NCBI GenBank assembly: GCA_035771175.1
Contig: CM069589.1
Location: 28,104,201 to 28,168,200, forward strand
DNA length: 64,000 nucleotides
Direction of reading: 5' to 3'
Origin: Paratinospora sagittata
Lineage: Eukaryota; Streptophyta; Magnoliopsida; Ranunculales; Menispermaceae
Below are positions 56,115-64,000 of this stretch, piece by piece. Within the stretch, counting starts at the first letter, position 1, and each line of letters starts with the position of its first letter. A program made the translations under genes and the position numbers. The notes beneath the pieces are model-generated. The model saw only the letters and a program-made list of their open reading frames with translations. It was not told the origin of the DNA and ran no database searches.

Positions 56115-57601
56115 CTTGCCCACGTCACTCTACTTTAGACTTTTATATTTAAGCTCTTCATACCATATATGCATCTAGTGATCACCACCAGCAACTTAGA
56201 TTCATATTATATATAAATTTATACTATACATTATTTATTTTAAACACCACTACACCATGCATGTACATAATATGGGGTATGATGTTATGTTGTGTTATAT
56301 TATACACATAAATATAACATGATAATATTATACGATTAATTAATCTATGTATAAAATATTTGTGTGTAGGTCGAGACCGACACGTGTTGAGGAAATAATC
56401 GAGTGATTGAGTAGAGTTAAGCGAATCTAAGGTGGGGGTGATTTCATGATCTTTACTCCATTTTATTTTGACATGTGCATGAGAACATGATTAATTAATT
56501 GTATGCATGCTTGTAAAGTAGTTTCTAAAATGTTTGAAATATATGATGCTATGATGATTTTATGTTATGGTGATGATGTGTACTGTGATAATATGCATGC
56601 CATAATAATGTATGCTATGTATACATGAGATTGATGATATAAGTAGTATGGCTTGAGGTATGGATATGTGTTCATGAAATCATTGTGATCATGAGAATGA
56701 ATTATTTATGGTGTGATGAAATTGAATATATTATTATGTCTATCATGAAATGCATGTTTTCACTAAATAACACTATTAAGATTAATAATACACATTTAAG
56801 GATGATTATTCGAATGAATATCGTCGCATGTTCTATTGAGTTGGGGCGGATTCCTTAAGATATTTGAGCCAATACCACCATGGGGCAGATCCCCTAAAGG
56901 TAACAACTAATTCTTGACCATCAAACAAATTAATGTATGCAACGTTAATATTTGAAACTTGTTTGCATGTTCTTATGTATATCTTTTAATAAAATGTTGT
57001 AAATGGTTATAAATGACCCACTGGGCTTTCAAGCTCACCCCTATTTTGCTTGCAGGTGCAGAAAGGAATAAAGTGGTGTGTTCGTGACATGTTTCAGAGT
57101 AGTAGGGGTGGGTTAGTGACTTGAGTAGTGTTATAGTAGCAAGATTGAGTAATTATTTAATTTTGAACTATATTAATTAAGTGGATTGTATTAGAAATCA
57201 ATGATTTTGGAACATTATAATGGTCGTTGATAATTTCATGGGTTATTTTATATGTGTATGCCTTAGACTTGAACTCGTTAATTCTACTTGATGAATATAT
57301 TTACAATGTTATGTCTATAATGGATGGACAAGGAAAAGTACCATCATGGCTCAATATGAAAATTTGTATAATGAAAATATATTGTCCTTGGCATGGAAAT
57401 CGAAGGGGTATTCATCTATCTGAACTTGTGACTTTATTTTGAATATAAATGGTATTATTAAATTTTTCTATCTATCTAAAGATTTTGGGGTTAAGATAGA
57501 TGGATACAACTCACACCTCAATTTTCAGTGATTTTCTCGATAAAATTAAAATATTTATTATTTTTACTTGAAATTTAAGTTTTGAAAATCAAGGTGTGAC
57601 A

Positions 57602-58309
57602 CCTAATCCCATTTCTTTTCATGGTTTCCACTTTCAAGCGCCTGGGTAGTTATTTGTATAAGCACGATTAACGTGCGGTTGAACCAACGGTATGTGCTCA
57701 TACACCCATGCCTACCAAATATAAGGAAAAAAATTGTTAGACATGAAAGAAAATGAATGAGTTAGAATAACAAATATGTTTTTGCTAATTTACATGAAAG
57801 AAAATAAATAAGATAGCTATACCTCTAACAATGTCGTATACCCTATAATTTGTTGCTCGCCATATCTTGTAGCACATCCTAATTGGCACTATAAAACAAT
57901 AAGACAAGCAGAACCCCATGAGTATGTGCTAACTTCGTCCAGGTTCAACAACAAACGTAAATCATTTACATTCACCCTTGTAGCACTCTTGTCTGTGAAA
58001 ATGGTACAACCTAATATGAACAACAAATATGCTCTTGTTGTATACTCGGTCGAAGGATGTTGTTCTTTTTCAAGTTTTGACACAAATCTTTGTCGTAACC
58101 AATCCAATTGAACCGATGGTCCGCTGTGCAAGGTGATCTCATCGGTTGCCTCTTTACTTGACACCCCTAATGCTTCTTGCAGTACTAGGGTTGTTTTTAC
58201 ATTGTCTAATGTTTTACTATTCATTGTCTTGCTCAAAGTTGGAATATGAAGTAACACCATGACATCGTCAAGTGTGATGCTCATTCCACTGAAAGGTAAG
58301 TGAAATGTG
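57602..58309 (-). pseudogene. PMD central exons
   Basis: 58309-57823 encodes the conserved TFHLPFSGMSITLDDVMVLL core, then LDWLRQRF, RAYLLFILGCTIFTDKSA, VNDLRLLLNLDEV and YSWGSACLIVL, a TAG, and QLGCATRYGEQQIIGYTTLL before a GTATAG donor. 57711-57602 encodes AWVYEHIPLVQPHVNRAYTN, then a stop. The order and wording are diagnostic for PMD. Confidence 0.85.
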
Positions 58310-60833
58310 TGTTGGTCCACCCAAGAGGGGGTGAATTGGGTGCAATGGTCAATTTTTAAAAAGGTCTTTCAATAACTTAAGTGATTTACATAAGTTAATT
58401 GGAACATGATGCAAATTAGAACACAGACTAAAATGCAAATGTTTGACACACAGACTTATAGTGTTCGGCCAAGCCTACGTCCACTACCTAATCTCCCGAT
58501 TAGAATTTACTCAATCCACTAACTGATTCTCTTACGAGTGAGAACCAAACCGTTACAACTGCCCTTTTACAAGTTAAAGGCAAACCTATCCTTTCATGGG
58601 CTAAAGATGAACCATTTTCCATTTTTCGGGATTAGGAAAACCCATGTTCCTTTTCCTGGCTAAGGAAGAACCATGATCCTTTTGCGGGATAAGGAACAAC
58701 CATTTCTCTTTTATAGGTTAAGAGATAACCTATCCTCTTGTAGGTTGAGGATGCACCTATCCTTTTACGGGATGAGGACGAACCGATTTCTCTTTTAAAG
58801 GCTGAGAGATAACCTATCATTTTTAAGGTTAAGGACACACCTACCCTTTTACTGGAGGAGGATGAACCATTTTCTCTTTTAAAGGCTAAGAGATAACCTA
58901 CCTGATTTCAATCCTGAAATCATCAAGTGAACTACCTTCACTTTTCCTAGTTGTTTCAATTCAGAAACACACCAGCATTACAACACTAAGATGTTGGGTG
59001 GTTCTAACGCAGTAGAACACTTTACATTAAGCACAATACATGGCATTACAAAGAAATGAAATGTGAAGTAGGTAATGCTAAGTTGAAATACACTTTCAGT
59101 CTTTTACCTTTCAATGTTCGGTATTGCTCAAGTGTAGTTCCAAAAAGTATGAATGATATGATATGAAAATCAAAGTTTTTTCGAAAAAGATATAATACCA
59201 ATAAAACATTGACGTATAAAACTAAGGACTGGTGTAAATCAAAGACACGGACAGTTTTCAAAATTGATATAAAGTATAAGTATGAAAACGTCTGGTTCAA
59301 TGATCAGTAGTTTAACGCTACTACTGATATAGTTCAATACAATACTTAAAATATGAAATCAGATGCAACTGTATATCTTGAACTATTTCTCAAATTATAT
59401 CATCAGCAAGAATGATACCAAATGTGAATCAGTGCTGAGAATTTGAGTTGATACCAATATAAAAATAAATTTTCAAAGATAGAAATATATTTGAAACTCA
59501 ATATGAAAATCGTATAGGTATCAGTGAAAATACTTTGAAAGATTAGAAAATAAAATTCATTTTGACTCAGACTAACTTTCAAAAGTATTGGCACAACACA
59601 AAGTGATTGGCAAGTTGTTTGGTCCTATGTGTTGGTATTTATAGACTTAGTGGGATATAGTCGTTAGACATTTGAAGTTCAAATAATGTGATCGTTTTCA
59701 CACAATGGCTAGAATGTTATATGAAAATAGCAACTACGATTTTCACTAACATTCTGGTTCTTTTTAGATTTCATGAAAGAGGAAAGGTTTAGAAGAACTT
59801 CTTTCATGTATCAGAAAGGGTCTCTGATAAGTCTGAAAAGGACTTTGTGCAAGTGTATGTTCTGAAAAAGTAAGCTGACGTAGTGTACTCATTCGAACAG
59901 TGACGGTAGTTGAATTAGCGTCCTAATTCTGTAATCAGGGTCTTAACGCATAATATCAACTTTGTCATTTTGTTCCTTGATGGCGTTTACTACGTATAAG
60001 TGTCCTACTGAACACTTAAGTGAGGGCGCTACTAACTCGTAAGCATCCTGACTTACTTATGACTTTAGACGTATTAAACCTTGAGGGCGCTAATGCACAG
60101 TTAGCGTCCTGCTATGTTTTAAAACTATTAAGTGCATGAAGGCGCTATTATTCGAGTAAGCATCCTGCTTTTAAAATATAAAACAAAACATGAGGGCACT
60201 ACATTACGTGAGCGTCCTACTAGATAAAAACATAACATGAGGGCGCTACTACTATGTAAGCGTCCTACAAGTTAAGACATTTAAAAACACACTGAAGGAC
60301 AATCAGCATCCTGAAAGTTATTTAGTTGATTTCTTGAAATATAGTTAAGACATCAAAACATGCAGATTTAAAAACGTATGAAAATGATATATGCATGGTT
60401 TTGAAAAACATTTTGAGCAATAATGATTAGAGAAAGATATACCTTAAATACTTTGTGTATTTCTCTTTTCTCATAACCGTTAAATCCAACTCTTCATTAT
60501 TAGATCTTCAATAAAAGTAATTTGGAGTTGAATGACTTGAACGTTGATCGAGAGGTATAGTCTTGAAGCTTGATCGAAACGTCCGAGAGAAGTGATCTTG
60601 AAATCATGATGTGATCGTTGAAGTCCGTTAGTTGAAACGAGCTTGATCGTTGGATGTAAGCTTTGAGTTCCTTGATTGAGTCATTCCTTGGCTTTTACTT
60701 TTCCTTTGGTACAGAGATAAGTTCTTGAAAAACATTCGTTAGCACCCAAAAAATACTTTGTTTGTGATCATCAAAATATACTTCATCAAGTATACTTTAG
60801 GGATGTGCTAAGGATGAACCATATAGGTTAACA
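58310..60833 (-). mobile_element. Ty1/copia solo LTR, family C1, TSD ATGTG
   Basis: Perfect ATGTG at 58305-58309 and 60834-60838. Sense minus: TGTTAACC to GGACCAACA. Layout as in 4492-7325, with TATA near 59634-59644 and hairpin units at 58560-58900. It interrupts the PMD exon between ERWHSKMN and the TFHLPF motif without changing frame. Confidence 0.9.
59915..60320 (-). repeat. GAGGGCGCTA / AGCGTCCTGA hairpin array (C1 LTR)
   Basis: Seven units, for example near 59980, 60023, 60082, 60138, 60192, 60239 and 60293. The unit near 60082 gives an uninterrupted 10-pair stem (AGGGCGCTAA with TTAGCGTCCT, one G.T) around a 7-base loop. Confidence 0.8.
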
Positions 60834-61405
60834 ATGTGTTCATCTTTGAATGCCACCTCTCCATGAAAGAAGAAATTAAAACTTTACCGGCATTTTTGTA
60901 TGTGCACTTCAGTAGAGGATGAAGACCGGATCCTCTAATAATTTCCATCACTCTTTTTCTTCGGGGGTGTTCATTGATACCCCAAGACACCAATTTAGTA
61001 CCATGATTGATGCGGTTAATTATTTTGCATTTCTGCATGAGTAAATAAAATATATAAATTTATGAAATAAATTCATTTAGGCATAATCATAAAAAAAAAT
61101 GAGTAAAAATATAAAAAAAAAGGATTATATACCTTGTTTTGTCAAATGAAATATGCCACATTTTTTTTGAAGTGAGTGAGGATTGAAGAGTCAGTTGGTC
61201 CTCCAGGTCAAGGACCAGTCGATAGTTGTGAACAAGAATCTTCCTCTTATTTCACCTCTTCCTCTATCTCTTCTTCTTCGTCTTCATTTATAATGGGCGG
61301 TGGTAATTGATCTTGAATTGCACGTCTTCTTCATGCAAAGGCTGTTGGCCGAGTTTTCTGGGAGTTTTGCCCTCAGTAGTAGGGACATTGGTTCTCCTTT
61401 GTGTT
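60834..61405 (-). pseudogene. PMD N-terminal exons
   Basis: Exon about 61405-61133 starts MSPTQRRTNVPTTEGKTP, has stops, and ends GPTDSSILTHFKKNVAYFI, TGA (where PMD proteins have Trp), QNK before a GTATAT donor. Exon 61032-60834 follows a TCATGCAG acceptor and contains GSGLHPLLKC and VLISSFMERWHSKMN, the PMD start. Introns and frames are consistent. Confidence 0.7.
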
Positions 61406-63802
61406 GGTGACATATCTAACTAAGAAGAAAATACAAAAAAACATGTTAGTACCATAAATTAGTGTAAATAATAACAAAAAACAAAATAAAAAATGGTCGA
61501 AATAGACTGTCAGGCAAGACTTGGCCGAACAGGTCGTTTCTATTCGGCCCTGGTCAGCCGGACAGGTTGTTTAGGGCGGTGGAGAATGGGTTTTAAAACC
61601 TATTCTCTGCCCCCATTTTTGTCATTTTTTGCGATTTCTTCACAAAAACAGGTAGAAATGAACAAATAACACAAAAAAATCAACTTATAACTTGTAAAAA
61701 TCAAGTTTTGCTAACTGATTTAAGATTGAATCTTTCTCCAATAATGATTTGAGTAGAACATGAAATTTCTTGATTTTACCGTAAGATCTGGTCCTTTTGT
61801 TGCTAAGGAGCCTTGTAATGTTGTTCTAGTTTGTTGAATGCTTGAAAACTTGGAAGAAATCAAGAATGAAAGGACAAGAAGGGAGGGGAAAGGAAAAGAA
61901 AGGAAGAGGGGCATAGGAAAATGAGAAGAAAATGGGATGAGCAAAATGGGAATGTGGGTAGGTGGAGAGAGAGTGTTTAATTGATTTTAAATTTTAGGGT
62001 GGGTGGCCAGAGAGCAAATGGTGGGTGATTTTAGCAGCTACCTTTTTTTTTTCACCCCATAAGGTCAAGTAAATTTAAACTTTGGCCAAAACCCAACCCA
62101 ACTTAACCCATGCACCACAACCCTAGTTACGGTTAATTAATCTAGTTTTTGACTTTTTGAGTTTGTAGATAAAAAACTTCATTCTCCCCCACTTAATCTA
62201 CAATGGTGGATAACAATATGTAAACCGCAATTAATAGTAATATAACTTGAGATTAGGATCGGAGGCTTTTGGACAAGTGTTATTACAGCAATCTTACAAT
62301 ACCTAAGGTTGAGCCCTTGGCCGAATGATTTGACTGTAAATTCTTATGGTCATGACTTTCAAAAACTCCATAATTTTCCTATTGTTGAATAAGCACTAGA
62401 GAGGGAATTCGACTCCCTCCAAATGAAAAACAACCCTGCAAGATCATAACCAAATAACTTTTCATTGACCAGCTAGACAAAAACATGAAGCTTTTGGTAT
62501 TAGAAAATTAGTGTACTAGCTCAAGGGTCATGTCATTGCGAATTGTACTGAAGGTGTTATTTTTAAATTCAAATTTATGTCTTTTAGGTCATAATGGAGT
62601 AACGTCAGCTTTGCACTAAGGCCATCACTTTATATTAATATGTATGTATCAACTCAGTTAAGTCTTTTTCTAACTATATGGGTAGGCTATATAAATCTTT
62701 CTTAATTATTTTTATTCATATTATTTTAAGTTTTTTCTACATTTTTATTAATTAAAACAAAATAAGATTTTTATACAATAGTATATACTTACATTCTTGT
62801 CTTTTTAATACACTTAAAATGGATAAAATTATCTAAATATACGGATGAAAGTAGGTAAGAATAAAAAGTTAGACGTTAGAAGGGTAGAATAGAAAAACTA
62901 GAATTAATAAAGCTTGAAATTACTATTTTACTCTTAATTCTAATAAAACTATTTTTTTTTAAGTTTAAAATAAACTTTTTAATTGCATTTTAGATCAACT
63001 ATAACCAATAATTTAATTTATTATTATTATTATTATTGTTGTTGTTATTAATTTACTTCCCCGTAACTCAATCCAAGTATCGAGTAGAGACCCACGCAGG
63101 GCCTGTGGTTGGTATGCAAACATGGATCGTATTCGAACCACTAAAAATTAAGGTTTTGGGAAAGTCGCCTGCTCGCTTCGTATACATCTTAGGTTGTCGG
63201 AAAAGAACGTGAGGTGGTGTGTTCAGCTGGGGCAGCTAAGTGGCACGAAGCCCCAACTAAACTTCTAGCTGATAAATTGTACTACAACGCTGCTCATTTC
63301 TTATTTACGTGTCGTATCTTGACTGCAACTCTTGCACTCCAAATGAACAATATATTAATGAAGTTTTATTAATTTAGTAGTTCTTTTACTTTAAGATTTT
63401 TCTCCCGGATTATATGGTATAACAACTTAGATATTAATTAATTAAGGTAACTTAATTTATATAGAAATCTGCATCGAAACCGTAAAAGCTTGACCTAAGA
63501 AATTAAGCTATTTCTCGATTTACTTCCTATTCTATTACATGTGGATGGATCATATATGTGTAATCTTTTCATTTGTATCTTTAAAGCACTTTTTATTAAT
63601 TTAGATTATGTCACAGTTCACAAAATTAATTAGAAGCGTGCTTTTTCGAAAAACAAAACCAACGATCTGCAACCAATATATTTGTATATGGGAGGACCAC
63701 CAGATCTACACGATTTCCATTTATATGGACCACATGCATTTGATGTGTAATTAATTAGCTTTTCAAAATCTTACTTGCTTGACTTTAAGAATCAGAAATA
63801 TG

Positions 63803-63803
<1 letters not shown>
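61406..63803. other. Unassigned DNA upstream of the PMD relic
   Basis: No supported gene. 61513-61550 has GGCCGA...TCGGCC in a GC-rich patch. The short minus frame at 61720-61944 has no family signature. Around 62700-63050 is A/T-rich with a (TTA)n/(TTG)n run. 63055-63290 is a moderately GC-rich, possibly single-copy stretch. Confidence 0.45.

Positions 63804-63847
<44 letters not shown>
63804..63847. repeat. (TA)n microsatellite
   Basis: About 43 bases of uninterrupted TA. It generates the isoleucine-tyrosine frames on both strands, which are not genes. Confidence 0.95.
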
Positions 63848-63848
<1 letters not shown>

Positions 63849-64000
63849 TCAAGTCAGTTTGGCCAAAGCTTTCGATACAAAACAACAATGGAAAGAGGGA
63901 TATTTGCATAGGCACGCGCGCGACCAGATTGTGGCCCAGGATCGATGTAAATATATTAGACAGACATACAAATAATTGATTAATTAATCTATATTTCATT

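Larger units (their letters stand above)
52029..57601 (+). mobile_element. Gypsy solo LTR in a PMD exon, TSD CGTAA/CCTAA
   Basis: Starts TGTAATACCCC, ends AATCAAGGTGTGACA; flanks CGTAA (52024-52028) and CCTAA (57602-57606) differ at one base. Without the nested LTR (53339-56114) it is about 2.79 kb. Its termini resemble LTR2 (17177-27172). Contains (TG)n and (TA)n at 52380-52443, a histidine- or proline-rich chance frame at 52806-53138, and the CCCACTGGGCTTTCAAGCTC landmark near 57025. Removing it reunites a PMD exon in frame. Confidence 0.85.
51543..61405 (-). pseudogene. Plant mobile domain (PMD, MAIN-like) gene, shattered
   Basis: Exon pieces in order on minus: about 61405-61133, 61032-60834 joined to 58309-57823, 57711-57602 joined to 52028-51982, then about 51860-51543. 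The pieces follow the PMD family order: GPTDSSIL, LISSFMERWHSK, TFHLPFSGMSITLDDV, RAYLLFILG, YSWGSA, AWVYEHIP, RQEYLEILRE, QPDRFLHQLGFVQLIPRD. Introns have GT/AG ends at 61132/61033, 57822/57712 and 51981. PMD proteins of the MAIN group are nuclear and linked to transposon silencing, but many copies ride in transposons. Stops (TGA after NVAYFI, TAG after LIVL, others) plus three insertions rule out function. Confidence 0.8.

Noticed and set aside
61720..61944. 74-residue minus frame with a hydrophobic start upstream of the PMD relic
   Set aside because: Driven by an A/G-rich (T/C-rich on minus) tract. No homology that I recognise and no exon signals.
63105..63150. TTCGAA-containing segment suggestive of a tRNA T-arm
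   Set aside because: I could not fit acceptor, D and anticodon stems around it.
63763..63999. Isoleucine-tyrosine-rich frames on both strands
   Set aside because: They are translations of a (TA)n microsatellite.

Overview
This window reads as gene-poor, heterochromatic DNA from a flowering-plant nuclear genome, probably a dicot. No intact host gene is visible. Nearly all recognisable sequence is nested LTR retrotransposons of both superfamilies (Ty1/copia of the Sirevirus-like type; Ty3/gypsy of the Athila/Tat and Tekay/Del chromovirus types). Almost every coding stretch is broken by stops, frameshifts or insertions. The evidence is diagnostic motifs: copia protease DSGCSRHM, CCHC knuckle, integrase D-D-E, RT YVDD; gypsy HHCC integrase and a chromodomain remnant; primer binding sites; polypurine tracts; and target-site duplications (TSDs).

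Layout. 1-1521 is a copia LTR inserted in a minus-strand copia gag-protease relic (1522-2205). A non-autonomous Athila/Tat-related gypsy element (2206 to about 12291) lies against that relic; its only ORF is split by a copia solo LTR (4492-7325). 12292-15483 is mostly featureless, with two small LTR candidates. 15484-27294 is a three-level nest: a Tekay-type LTR split by a second LTR (17177-27172), itself split by an Athila-like element with gag and protease but no RT or integrase (17721-24759). 27295-34908 is the 5' LTR and iMet-tRNA primer site of a Tekay element, holding three further copia LTRs. 34909-38510 is a minus-strand gypsy LTR with an inserted copia solo LTR. 38511-40190 is a hAT transposon relic. 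40191-44485 is a decayed chromovirus pol plus 3' LTR. 44486-51401 is a copia pol plus tail and 3' LTR, split by a solo LTR. 51543-61405 holds exons of a plant-mobile-domain pseudogene, shattered by three solo LTRs (52029-57601, 53339-56114, 58310-60833). 61406-64000 holds nothing I recognise beyond low-complexity DNA.

Ten solo LTRs or LTR-only insertions can be delimited with TSDs. Subtracting them restores reading frames or LTR continuity in several cases, so the order of insertion can be read.

The most interesting signal is structural and lies inside the LTRs. (i) Just upstream of the TATA box, LTRs of several unrelated families carry arrays of short, degenerate, CpG-centred self-complementary motifs. 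Each family has its own motif, but a GGAACGCGTTCC-like type appears in both copia and gypsy LTRs. (ii) Downstream of the TATA box, copia LTRs carry serial hairpins whose stems differ from unit to unit yet remain self-complementary around a recurrent CCCGTAAG-like loop. That pattern resembles compensatory covariation in a structured 5'/3' UTR. (iii) The two Athila/Tat-type elements, different in coding content, keep four AAGTTTGGGGG blocks in the same order and at similar spacing. Statements about families rest on general knowledge of plant LTR elements; function of the arrays is inference.
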